NCBI GenBank assembly: GCA_938082375.1
Contig: CALKCJ010000030.1
Location: forward strand, 1 to 44,116
Source: an uncultured Thermomicrobiaceae bacterium
GTDB taxonomy: Bacteria; Chloroflexota; Chloroflexia; Thermomicrobiales; Thermomicrobiaceae
Length of the DNA: 44,116 nt
Direction: 5' to 3'
Shown: piece by piece, positions 26,505 through 33,872 of the stretch
Layout: each line of letters starts with the position of its first letter
How positions within the stretch are numbered: the first letter of the stretch is position 1
Notes under the pieces: model-generated
What the model was told of the DNA's origin: nothing
Databases searched by the model: none
Seen by the model: the letters and a program-made list of their open reading frames with translations, nothing else
Program-made: the position numbers and the translations under genes

Positions 26505-27395
26505 CTAGCTCTCGACCTGGTCGATGGGGCCGACGAAGTGCTCGTAGACGGCGCGGGAAGCGCGGGCCAGGAGCTGGGTGGCCGCGTAGCCGTCGCGGGC
26601 GCGCTTGGTGAACAGCGCGACGGCGTAGACGACGTCGCCGGCGTAGACGAGGCCCGCGTCATTGCGCACCCCGCGGATCGATCCAGTCTTGTGCGCCACC
26701 TGGACGCCGAAGGGGAGCAGCGCTGGGATCCGCTCGCGGAACTTCTGGCGTTTGAGGATAGCGAGGACAGCTTCGCGCGCGGCCGGGCTCAGGCCCTCGC
26801 CTCGTTCGATCGCCTCGTAGAGGCGCACCATGTCGCGGGGTGTGGTGATGTTGTTGTCCGGCGTCTCGCGCGCGGCCCGGCAGTCGAGCGAGGCCAGGCG
26901 CGAGGCGAGGCGTGCCTTGAGTGCCTCATAGGTCAGCGATGGGTCGTCGGGGTCGAGGTCGTGGAGCCCGGCCAGGATCTCCCAGGTATCGAGCGGCAGC
27001 GAGGTTCGGCGCATGTCCAGCTCGCGCAGCGTCTGAGCGACTGCCGCGCGACCGAGCAGGTCGTAGATCAGGTCGGTCGCCATATTGTCGCTGACCGTAA
27101 TCATCAGGGTCGCGATATCTTTGACTGTGAGCGCGGCGCCGGGGTCGAGGTCTTGGAGCACGCCGGAGCCTGGAACACGCTGTTTTGCATGGAGCGTGAT
27201 CCGCTGCGCCAGGTCAATCTGCCTGGCGTCAGCCTGGCGATACAGGGTGTATAGGAGGACAGTCTTGAACGTCGAGGCCGTGGGGAAGACCTCGTCGGCG
27301 TTGTAGGCGAGCTCCGCTTCGGTATCCAGCCGTTTGGCCGCGATGCCGAGTACGCCGTCGAATCCGCGGGCCAGTTGCTCGAACCTCGCCGTCAT
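26505..27395 (-). CDS. class A beta-lactamase-like serine hydrolase
   Basis: A 296-residue protein of the class A beta-lactamase/transpeptidase-like fold. STFK at 41-44 supplies the nucleophile Ser41 and Lys44, SDN is at 102-104 and KTGS at 236-239. Trp138-Glu139 aligns with the Ω-loop Trp165-Glu166 of TEM-type enzymes. The residue matching Asn170 is Gly143, and the loop is about 25-30 residues longer than in TEM. No signal peptide is present at the chosen ATG, so either the enzyme is cytoplasmic or the true start is missed. GGAGG lies 10 bases before the ATG. Antibiotic hydrolysis is possible but not shown; a general serine hydrolase role is equally plausible. Confidence 0.8.
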   Translation of the reverse strand: MTARFEQLARGFDGVLGIAAKRLDTEAELAYNADEVFPTASTFKTVLLYTLYRQADARQIDLAQRITLHAKQRVPGSGVLQDLDPGAALTVKDIATLMITVSDNMATDLIYDLLGRAAVAQTLRELDMRRTSLPLDTWEILAGLHDLDPDDPSLTYEALKARLASRLASLDCRAARETPDNNITTPRDMVRLYEAIERGEGLSPAAREAVLAILKRQKFRERIPALLPFGVQVAHKTGSIRGVRNDAGLVYAGDVVYAVALFTKRARDGYAATQLLARASRAVYEHFVGPIDQVES

Positions 27396-27468
27396 CGTCG
27401 TTCTGCCTCCTCGTCCCCGTGCCGGTGCCTGCTCGGCAGGCTACCACCCGGGTGGCAGGCCGGCAAGC

Positions 27469-27482
27469 GTCGTCGCGACGAC
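27469..27482. repeat. 14-base perfect palindrome with GCGACGAC half-site
   Basis: GTCGTCGCGACGAC is self-complementary. The same half-site, GCGACGAC or its complement, forms the outer arms of the hairpin at 27653-27690, so the region carries four copies in two inverted pairs. A protein-binding operator is a reasonable guess. Confidence 0.5.
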
Positions 27483-27652
27483 CAGCTTCGCGGCGATCGG
27501 CACAAAAGGGGAGACATCATAGCCGGAGAGGGATCGATGGTTTTCGCCTCTTGCCCAACCGGCGCGTCCGTGTGAGACTTCGGTCCAGGGGTACAGTCGG
27601 TTCCGCTCTCGTCGACACAGCGGTGCTGCACTGCACCTATGGAGTCAAGTCG

Positions 27653-27690
27653 GCGACGACGCCGGCGTTGTCTCGGGCCGGCGTCGTCGC
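27653..27690 (+). promoter_or_regulatory. 14-bp hairpin in the aminotransferase leader
   Basis: GCGACGACGCCGGC (27653-27666) and GCCGGCGTCGTCGC (27677-27690) are perfectly complementary around a 10-base loop. The structure ends 21 bases before the aminotransferase ATG. No U-tract follows, and the upstream gene is transcribed away, so it is not a terminator of a plus-strand gene. It should either bind a regulator as DNA or control translation as RNA. Confidence 0.6.
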
Positions 27691-27711
27691 AAGAACAATG
27701 GGGGTGCCCGT

Positions 27712-29109
27712 ATGGATGGTACGGTCGAGACTCTGGGTGCGAGCAAACTGCCGGCTCCTGAACTGGAGCGGGAGGCCCTCGAGCATGTCTGGATCCACTC
27801 GGCTGAGTGGGTTCGCATCGCCGAGGAGCGAGGGTTCCGCGTCTTCGAGCGGGCCTATGGGAGCACGCTGGTCGACGTCAACGGGCGAGAGTACATCGAT
27901 GGGCTCTCCGGGCTCTGGGTGGTGAACGCGGGCCATGGCCGCCAGGAGATCGCTCAGGCCATGGCTGAGCAGGCAGCCCGGATCGCCTACGTCTCCTCGG
28001 CGAACCACACGACGGTGCCCACAGTTCAGCTCGCGAATGTGCTGGCCGGCCTGACGCCAGGGGACTTGAACCGCATCTTCTTCTGCTCCGGCGGCTCGGA
28101 GGCGGTCGAGAGCGCGATCAAGATTGCCAAGCAGGTTCAGGCGATGCGAGGTTTTCCCAAGCGGTACAAGGTCATTGCCCGCCGGGGCAGCTACCATGGC
28201 ATGACCTACGGTGCGATGAGCTTGACCCAGGCGCGCAACGAGAAGTTCTTCGGGCCGTTCATGTATGGGGTCTCCTATGTGCCCTCGCCCAACCGCTATC
28301 GCAACGACTTCGGTCTCGAGGGGGAAGAGGGCGACCTGATGTGCGCCAACTACGTCGAGCAGGAGATCCAGTACCAGGATCCGGAGACGGTCGCGGCGGT
28401 GATCGGCGAGCCGATCTCCACCTCGAACGGCGTCCATGTGCCCTCGCCCAAGTACTGGCAGCGCCTACGCGAAATCTGCGACAAGTACGGCGTGCTGCTG
28501 ATCATGGACGAAGTCATCAACGGCTTTGGTCGCACCGGCACGATGTTCGCCGCTGAGCACTTCGGAGTCGTGCCGGACTTGATGACGATGGCCAAGGGGC
28601 TGACCTCCGGCTATGTCCCAATGGGGGCGGTCGCGGTCAGCGAGAAGGTCTTCGAGATCTTCCGCGAGCAGAAGGACGTACCGCTCGGGCACCTGCTCAC
28701 CTTTGGCGGCCATGCGGTAGCTGCGGCTGCGGCGCTCAAGAACCTCGAGATTTTCCAGCAAGAGCACTTGGTGCAGCAGAGCGCCGAAAAGGGACAGTAC
28801 CTGCTCACGCAGCTTAGGGAACTCCTGCACCATCCGACGGTCGGTGATGTCCGAGGGCTCGGGCTGATGTGCGGCCTGGAGATGGTCAAAAACAAGGCGA
28901 CCAAGGAGAAGTGGCCGCGCAACTCCGCCTTCATCAAGACGCTCGAGCGGCGGATGAACGAGAAGGGGTTGCTGACCCGCGTCTGGGAGATCGTCCATGT
29001 CGCGCCGCCGCTGGTAGTGACTTACGAGGAGCTGGATCGCATCGTCGAGATCATCGACGAGTCGCTCACCGAGGCCGAGAACGAGTTCGCGAGCGAGATC
29101 GGCGTCTGA
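27712..29109 (+). CDS. class III PLP-dependent aminotransferase
   Basis: A 465-residue fold-type I aminotransferase of class III. Visible are the phosphate-binding SGGSEA at 126-131, YHG at 161-163, D266 (IMDEVINGFGRTG), which pairs with the pyridine nitrogen, and the Schiff-base lysine K295 (MAKGLTSGYVPMG). The overall pattern is closest to omega-amino-acid:pyruvate aminotransferases, which use beta-alanine, GABA or diamines; the exact donor is not readable. The ATG at 27712 has GGGGGTG 5 bases upstream. It is a single-gene unit between a strong leader hairpin and a strong 3' hairpin. Confidence 0.93.
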   Translation: MDGTVETLGASKLPAPELEREALEHVWIHSAEWVRIAEERGFRVFERAYGSTLVDVNGREYIDGLSGLWVVNAGHGRQEIAQAMAEQAARIAYVSSANHTTVPTVQLANVLAGLTPGDLNRIFFCSGGSEAVESAIKIAKQVQAMRGFPKRYKVIARRGSYHGMTYGAMSLTQARNEKFFGPFMYGVSYVPSPNRYRNDFGLEGEEGDLMCANYVEQEIQYQDPETVAAVIGEPISTSNGVHVPSPKYWQRLREICDKYGVLLIMDEVINGFGRTGTMFAAEHFGVVPDLMTMAKGLTSGYVPMGAVAVSEKVFEIFREQKDVPLGHLLTFGGHAVAAAAALKNLEIFQQEHLVQQSAEKGQYLLTQLRELLHHPTVGDVRGLGLMCGLEMVKNKATKEKWPRNSAFIKTLERRMNEKGLLTRVWEIVHVAPPLVVTYEELDRIVEIIDESLTEAENEFASEIGV

Positions 29110-29127
29110 GCCGAGAGCGTGCTGGTA

Positions 29128-29164
29128 ACGAGGGGGTGCCGCCTGGCAAGCTGCGCCCCCTCGT
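29128..29164 (+). terminator. hairpin after the aminotransferase gene
   Basis: ACGAGGGGG (29128-29136) pairs perfectly with CCCCCTCGT (29156-29164) around a 19-base loop, starting 19 bases after the stop. No U-tract follows. The position suggests transcription termination. Confidence 0.6.
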
Positions 29165-29171
29165 CCGCTGG

Positions 29172-29683
29172 TCACTCCTCGATGCGTCCAGCCAGGCGCT
29201 CGGCCAGGCCGCTCACTGGCTCCACGGCTGCTTCACCGTCTACCGTACCGTCCCCTTCCGCTCGGCGAATCTCGACTGTGATCCGGTAGTACTCAGGTCG
29301 CATAGGAGAGCTTGTTCCTCGCCTGGTCAGGAGTCGCCAGAAAGCGCCTCCACCGTTTCTCCATCATCCGTTGTGAGGACGACGTCGATCTGAGCATCCT
29401 CGACGATCTCCGGCGAGCCCGGACGCTAGAGCAGGACGCTGATATCGACCTCGCCAGCCCGGAGCGGTGCCGGACTGGTAAAGACCGTCACCTCGAAGGG
29501 CCCGGCGCGCTCGGCTGCGACGTGCACCTGGCTGCCATTCGCCAGCGCTCCGGCGGTGAAGGCGAGCGAGAGCACCAAAAGACCAGCCAGCAGCGCCGGC
29601 CGGCGAGTTCCTGCGAGCCGCAGAAAAGGGAAGAGGTAGTCGGCACCCAGCGACGCATGCGTATGTGCTAGCCAGTCTTGTGT
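29172..29683 (-). pseudogene. decayed FixH/CopC-like exported protein gene
   Basis: Read on the minus strand, one frame gives a signal-like segment (RRPALLAGLLVLSLAFTAGALA) followed by AGPFEVTVFTSPAPLRAG and VDISVLL. A TAG at 29428-29426 interrupts it, and the same frame then continues with RPGSPEIVEDAQIDVVL to a TGA at 29329-29327. The next expected block, ATPDQARNKLSYAT, is in a second frame, and the last, YYRITVEIRRAEGDGTVDG, is in a third, ending at 29172. Together they read like one protein of the FixH/CopC-like type seen near cytochrome or copper genes. One C-to-T change (CAG to TAG) and two frameshifts would explain it. No in-frame start codon remains before the signal segment. It lies 49 bases after the DinB-like gene on the same strand. 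The last block could alternatively be a free 43-residue ORF starting at the ATG at 29303. Confidence 0.7.
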
Positions 29684-29732
29684 CTACCCCGCGAGATAGC
29701 CCCACAGCGTCAAGGCCTGCGTGCCCGGCGCG

Positions 29733-30206
29733 TCAGAGGAGCGCGTCCCGCAGGCGCTGATAGGCGTCCTGGTCGTACTGAGCCAGCCGCTGGATCAGCT
29801 CGGCGAGGGTGACCTGGCCGAACTCCGGGTGCTGGGCAGCGCGTTGCCACTGGTCTTCGCTGAGCTGGTTCAGCCGCTGTACCAGCTCATGGCGTAGCTC
29901 GCGGAAGGCCGCGAGCGCCTCGAACGGATCCTCGCGGGCGTAGCCGCGCTCGATCGCCATGAGATCTGGATCGAACTCGCTGATCTCGGGCTCATTCTCG
30001 GCCAGGATCCGTTCCAGTCGCTGCAAGGTCTCGGCATCGAAGTCGCGCAGGTAAGCGAGGATCTCGACGGCACCCCATTGCCCGCCGCACCCAGCCTTCC
30101 GCAGCGCCTCGCCTGAGAGATCCTCGACCAGGTTAGCGACCCGGTCCGGGAAGCGGCGAAGCTGGTCCAGAAGCTCCTCTCGGTCGGCGTTTTGGTCACT
30201 GAGCAT
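29733..30206 (-). CDS. DinB-like four-helix protein
   Basis: A 157-residue helical protein of the DinB/YfiT type. The pattern ELLDQLRRFPDRV, WGAVEILAYLRDFDAETLQRLERIL and LAELIQRLAQYDQDAYQRLRD matches the four-helix bundle, with likely metal-site positions in the second and last helices (Asp and Gln where His is usual, so metal binding is doubtful). Function is unknown; relatives include thiol-dependent transferases. The ATG at 30206 lies inside the end of the racemase gene (11-base overlap), implying translational coupling. A longer open frame upstream is racemase antisense. Confidence 0.75.
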   Translation of the reverse strand: MLSDQNADREELLDQLRRFPDRVANLVEDLSGEALRKAGCGGQWGAVEILAYLRDFDAETLQRLERILAENEPEISEFDPDLMAIERGYAREDPFEALAAFRELRHELVQRLNQLSEDQWQRAAQHPEFGQVTLAELIQRLAQYDQDAYQRLRDALL

Positions 30207-30939
30207 GTCGGTAAGCCAGCCCCTTCGACGGCAGCAGGCGCTGCCCAAGGGCAACAGCGACCGCGGCTTCGGCCAGTACCCGCGTCGGGTCGATCAGCGG
30301 CACTGGCACGTCTTCCGCCCGCAGAGCCAGCGGCAATTCGGTGCAGGCGGCCACCACCGCCTGCGCACCGCGCCGCGCCAGCTCCAGTGCCGGGCCGAGT
30401 ACGAGCTCCGTCGTCGACCGCCCGAGCTTTCCGGCTTTGACGGCGGTGATCGCCCTCGAGACCAAGGCCTGCTCGTCCTCCGGAGGGCTCATCGCCCGCA
30501 ACCCACGCTCGGCGAGCGCCCGGTGGTAGAGCCCAGAGGCAATGGTACCGGCAGTCGCCAGGATACCCACCGTCGCTCCGGCTGGTAGCGCCTCGGCCAG
30601 CCGGTCAGCGGTCTCATCGATCATACTGAGAAAGGGTATCGCGATCTCGGGCTGCACTCGCGGGAGAAAGGCATGGGCGGTGTTGCAGGGCATGACGATG
30701 AAGGACGCGCCAGCGCTGGCCAGTCGACGCGCGCTGGCGATCAGCCACGGCGTTGGGTCGGGCCCACCGTGTAGGAGCGCTTCCGTCCGGTCTGGCACGG
30801 ATGGGTCGGCATCGATGATCACGTGCAGGTGCTCCTGGTCTCGGGTCGCTGGCGTGGCTTCGATGATCTTGCGGTACAGGTCGACTGTCGCTAGTGGGCC
30901 CATGCCGCCGAGCACACCGATCACCTGGCGTTCGGCCAT
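30196..30939 (-). CDS. aspartate/glutamate racemase family protein
   Basis: A 247-residue cofactor-independent racemase. The two catalytic cysteines are C85 (VMPCNTAH) and C199 (AACTELPL), each in its conserved block, and the N-terminal GVLGGMGPLATVDLYRKI is typical of aspartate racemases (RacD/YgeA type). It interconverts L- and D-Asp or a related acid in the cytoplasm; D-Asp may serve the cell wall. GAGGA lies 10 bases before the ATG. It is first in an operon with the DinB-like gene and the pseudogene, with a promoter candidate near 31130. Confidence 0.92.
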   Translation of the reverse strand: MAERQVIGVLGGMGPLATVDLYRKIIEATPATRDQEHLHVIIDADPSVPDRTEALLHGGPDPTPWLIASARRLASAGASFIVMPCNTAHAFLPRVQPEIAIPFLSMIDETADRLAEALPAGATVGILATAGTIASGLYHRALAERGLRAMSPPEDEQALVSRAITAVKAGKLGRSTTELVLGPALELARRGAQAVVAACTELPLALRAEDVPVPLIDPTRVLAEAAVAVALGQRLLPSKGLAYRHAQ

Positions 30940-31258
30940 GGTTCTCTGTCCTCGACTCTCTTCCTCACGTTTTGCCTCGCGCGGCTCGCTGGGCGAACGT
31001 CGAAGAGCGAGGCGAATCAGCGATCACCATGCCCGCCTCCAGGCCGGGTGTTCACGATGCTACCCGCACGCGCTCACGGGTCATGGGACAGTGGGAGCAG
31101 CCCGAGCCAGCGGAGGGGTCATCGGTGGCATTATAGCACCATGGGTGAGCAGCGCCGGATTGCTCCGTACACTTGGTACCTGGGCTTCGCGCGGAGAGCA
31201 CCCCAGGTGAGGCAGTTTGCAGGCTCGTGATCACGAGGCAATGAGCGGGGAAGCAGCG
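30940..31258. other. divergent intergenic region
   Basis: 319 bases between the racemase and monooxygenase-like genes. It holds the extended -10 promoter candidate at 31130-31138 facing the racemase. The rest has no coding bias and no clear structure beyond an imperfect repeat (TGCTCCG near 31159 and CGGAGAGCA near 31192). Confidence 0.45.
31130..31138 (-). promoter_or_regulatory. extended -10 promoter candidate for the racemase operon
   Basis: On the minus strand TGCTATAAT is a perfect TATAAT preceded by the extended TG. The -35 position (CCGGCG with a 17-base spacer) is poor, as allowed for extended -10 promoters. It lies about 190 bases before the racemase ATG. Confidence 0.5.
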
Positions 31259-31552
31259 ATGTTCATCGATTTGAGCTTCTTCGAGGTCGAGGAGGGAATG
31301 CAGCACGTCTTCGAGCGCGCCTTTCGCGTCCTGATCGAGGAAGCGCGGCAAGCCGACGGCTGTCTCTCCTCGGAGCTCGTCCGCCTCGACGAGGATCGGC
31401 GCTATGTCTGGGTGGAGCGCTGGTCTTCCCGCGAGGCGCACAACCGGTTCAACCAGCTCCTCTTTGGGCAGTTGTTGCCGCGCTTGCCCGACCTTGAACG
31501 CTACGCCCAGCGATTGATTGACCGCGATGCCGAGGGCTACGTCGTGCTCTGA
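31259..31552 (+). CDS. ABM-type monooxygenase domain protein
   Basis: A 97-residue dimeric alpha-beta barrel protein resembling the antibiotic biosynthesis monooxygenase family: FIDLSFFEVEEGMQHVFERAF, ADGCLSSELVRLDEDRRYVWVERW and FNQLLFG follow the strand-helix-strand order. Such proteins are small oxygenases or stress-related heme degraders; the substrate is unknown. The ATG at 31259 begins the domain and has GGGGAAG about 8 bases upstream; a TTG at 31217 and an ATG at 31241 are alternatives. Its last 16 bases overlap the 3' end of the PFK gene on the other strand. Confidence 0.7.
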   Translation: MFIDLSFFEVEEGMQHVFERAFRVLIEEARQADGCLSSELVRLDEDRRYVWVERWSSREAHNRFNQLLFGQLLPRLPDLERYAQRLIDRDAEGYVVL

Positions 31553-32754
31553 GGCCGGTACGGCAGATCTGCCAGCCGTGCGAAGGGCGGGAGTGGGCCG
31601 CCGAGGAGCGGCAGCGCGTAGCGGCGGTAGGCCGCAGTCACTGACCGCCCGTCCGAGGCGATGTACTCGTCGGGCAGCAGACGTTCCCGGTTCGCGATCG
31701 CTCTCAGCGGTACCGCGCTGAAGCGCACCCGGTACGGCTCATCAGAGACCCGCTCCAGCGACACCATCACCTCCGACGCGCCGGCGCCGAGCAGAGCGAC
31801 CGCCGTCGCGCCAGCGTCATACGCCTCCTGCCAGTCCACCGGCGAGACGCACGACATGAACATGCGGGCGATCGTGCCTGGCTTGTCATAACGTGTCCGC
31901 AGGCGGAGGCGACGCTCGATCGCGCGCGCTAGCACCGGAGCTGGCCCCGGGTAGTAGGGATGCCCGAACGGGTCGATCCAGTGCGCCTGCTCCCCGCCGA
32001 GCGGTCGGCCCTGGGCGTCGCGCAGGGTTTCGGGAACGACGGCGACCACCCGCCCGAAACGGTTGTAGGCGGTCGCGATCTCTTCGAGGAAGGCGTCAAG
32101 GCTCGCTGGCGGCCGCTCTGGGAAAAAGACCAGGTGGGGGGCGTCGGCCGGTTCACTCTTGGCGAGCGCCGTCGCGGCGGCGACCCAACCAGCATTGCGC
32201 CCCATTACCTCGATGAGCTTGACCGGGTAGAGTCCGGCTGTGGCCTCGGTGTCGAGCCCGGCATCGCGGGTCGCCAGTGCCAGGAAGCGCGCAATCGAGC
32301 CGTATCCCGGGCAATGGTCGGTCGCCGGCAGGTCGTTGTCGATCGTCTTCGGTACCACGACCACCTGAAGCGGGTAGCCGGCACGCGTAGCCGAGGCCCC
32401 CAGCCGGAGCGCGGTCTCCGCCGAGTCGTTGCCGCCGATGTAGACAAAGGCGCCCACCTCGTAGCGAGCCAGGATCTCGAGGGCGAGCTGGGTTGTCTCG
32501 GGAGAAAGCCGCAGGCGGGTGACGCCCAGGGCAGCCGAGGGGGTATGGGCGACCTGCTGGAGCACCTCGTGTGGCTGAGCGCCGAGGTCGACGAAGTCCT
32601 GCCGCAGCACGCCTTCGATGCCGCGGCGAGCACCGATGATTGCCCGGTAGCGACCACTCTCGCGCGCCGCCTCGACGACGCCGACGAGGCTGCTGTTGAT
32701 CACCGCCGTCGCTCCACCCGCCTGGGCTACGAGGAGGTTCTGTTGGCTTCTCAT
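31537..32754 (-). CDS. pfp: 6-phosphofructokinase, PPi-dependent type
   Basis: A 405-residue phosphofructokinase phosphorylating fructose 6-phosphate in glycolysis. The N-terminal QAGGATAVINSSLVGVV and PKTIDND at 135-141 (with a Lys where ATP enzymes have Gly) are hallmarks of pyrophosphate-using forms. GGNDS at 107-111 has the PPi-type Asp at the second position, but the preceding residue, usually Asp, is Asn. MGRNAGW is intact. A PPi-PFK is reversible and may serve gluconeogenesis too. The start is the ATG at 32754 with AAGGGA nearby; a longer open frame upstream overlaps the SDR gene and is not coding. Its 3' end overlaps the monooxygenase-like gene by 16 bases. Confidence 0.88.
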   Translation of the reverse strand: MRSQQNLLVAQAGGATAVINSSLVGVVEAARESGRYRAIIGARRGIEGVLRQDFVDLGAQPHEVLQQVAHTPSAALGVTRLRLSPETTQLALEILARYEVGAFVYIGGNDSAETALRLGASATRAGYPLQVVVVPKTIDNDLPATDHCPGYGSIARFLALATRDAGLDTEATAGLYPVKLIEVMGRNAGWVAAATALAKSEPADAPHLVFFPERPPASLDAFLEEIATAYNRFGRVVAVVPETLRDAQGRPLGGEQAHWIDPFGHPYYPGPAPVLARAIERRLRLRTRYDKPGTIARMFMSCVSPVDWQEAYDAGATAVALLGAGASEVMVSLERVSDEPYRVRFSAVPLRAIANRERLLPDEYIASDGRSVTAAYRRYALPLLGGPLPPFARLADLPYRPQSTT

Positions 32755-32792
32755 GTCCCTTCCCTGCCGTGTCCGCTTCGCGTATTGGCGTG

Positions 32793-33563
32793 TTAGCGTG
32801 CTGTCCAGCCTCCGTCGACCACCAGCGCGGCGCCGGTCATGAACGACGAGTCGTCGCTGGCCAGGAAGAGGGCTGCCCGCGCGATCTCCTCCGGTTGCCC
32901 GATCCGCCCGAGCGGCATCCGGCTCACAATCTCGGCCCGATACTCGTCGATACTCATGCCCAGCCACTCGGCCGAACTCCAGAGCAGTGGCGTGTCCACC
33001 GCGCCAGGACACAGGCTGTTGACCCGGATCCGCTGCTTTCCGTGGTCGAGCGCAAGCGCGCGCGTCATCCCCAGCAGCGCCGCCTTCGACGCGCAGTATG
33101 CGGCTCCCCCTGGTGCGCCGACCAGGGCGAGTTCGGAGGCGGTGAAGATGACCGAGCCGCCACCCGACCTCGCGATAGACGGGATCGCGTAGCGTGCGCA
33201 GAGAAAAGCCCCGCGCAGGTTGACCGCCATGATCCGGTCGAAGTCCTCGAGCAGCATCTCCGGTGCCAGCCCGCGACCGCTGATGCCGGCGTTGGCAAAC
33301 AGCACGTGCAGGTGCCCGAACTTCGCGATCGTTGCATCGACCGCAGCGGCCACTTCGGTCGGCACGGCGACGTCGGCCTGCGAGCTGATCACTTGCGCCC
33401 CGCTACCTTCGAGTTCTTCGACGAGGGTTGCGAGCGCCCGGGAGTGTACATCGACCAGGGTGAGACGGGCTCCCTCGGCCGCGAACAGCCGGGCGCTGGC
33501 GGCTCCGATACCCGACGCCGCGCCGGTAATGAGCGCGACCTTGCCCTCCAGTTTCCCGGCCAC
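32793..33563 (-). CDS. short-chain dehydrogenase/reductase
   Basis: A classical SDR of 256 residues. The cofactor motif TGAASGIG is at 13-20, NAG at 91-93, and the catalytic residues N115, S143, Y156 and K160 are all present. Asp38 after the second strand (LVDVHS) suggests NAD(H) over NADP(H). The substrate is an unknown alcohol or ketone. The start is GTG at 33563 with AGGAG about 10 bases upstream. It precedes the PFK gene on the same strand with 38 bases between, so the two may be co-transcribed. Confidence 0.92.
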   Translation of the reverse strand: MAGKLEGKVALITGAASGIGAASARLFAAEGARLTLVDVHSRALATLVEELEGSGAQVISSQADVAVPTEVAAAVDATIAKFGHLHVLFANAGISGRGLAPEMLLEDFDRIMAVNLRGAFLCARYAIPSIARSGGGSVIFTASELALVGAPGGAAYCASKAALLGMTRALALDHGKQRIRVNSLCPGAVDTPLLWSSAEWLGMSIDEYRAEIVSRMPLGRIGQPEEIARAALFLASDDSSFMTGAALVVDGGWTAR

Positions 33564-33872
33564 GTCCTTGCTCCTCTATGGTCTTCCCGGCTTCGTATGC
33601 CTATAGCTAGGACGGTAGAGGGTACCTCCCCGTTGAGTCAAGCGAAGCACCGAAACTTGAACGATGTCGCACCAGCCGCGAGGTTGACCGCGGACTCCGC
33701 TGAGAAACCCTCGTCAGCGGACGCCGGTTTGCACGGAGCCGGTGCACAGGACTCACTTCGGCATTTCGGCTGTCCGGTATCGATGATTCCCTCGAGCACA
33801 CTCGCTGCTTTAGTGTGGCAGTCACGGGTCGAGCGCACAGGCAGGCGGCACCCCGGTGCCGCCTGCGCGGGC
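33564..33872. other. intergenic region with a strong terminator-like hairpin
   Basis: 309 bases between the SDR start and the M28 stop, both on the minus strand. The left part should hold the SDR promoter; none stands out. The right end carries the hairpin at 33841-33866. Short open frames here lack coding bias. Confidence 0.5.
33841..33866 (-). terminator. hairpin after the M28 peptidase gene
   Basis: GCAGGCGGCACC (33841-33852) and GGTGCCGCCTGC (33855-33866) are perfect 12-base arms with a CC centre (11 pairs with a 4-base loop when folded). It starts 6 bases after the stop of the M28 gene. No U-tract follows. It probably ends the sugar-type ABC operon transcript. Confidence 0.6.

Larger units (their letters stand above)
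27396..27711. other. divergent control region between the beta-lactamase-like and aminotransferase genes
   Basis: 316 bases without a gene, between diverging transcription units. It holds the 12-base palindrome CCACCCGGGTGG (27444-27455), the 14-base palindrome GTCGTCGCGACGAC (27469-27482) and a long hairpin at 27653-27690. I could not fix promoter boxes. Confidence 0.5.
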
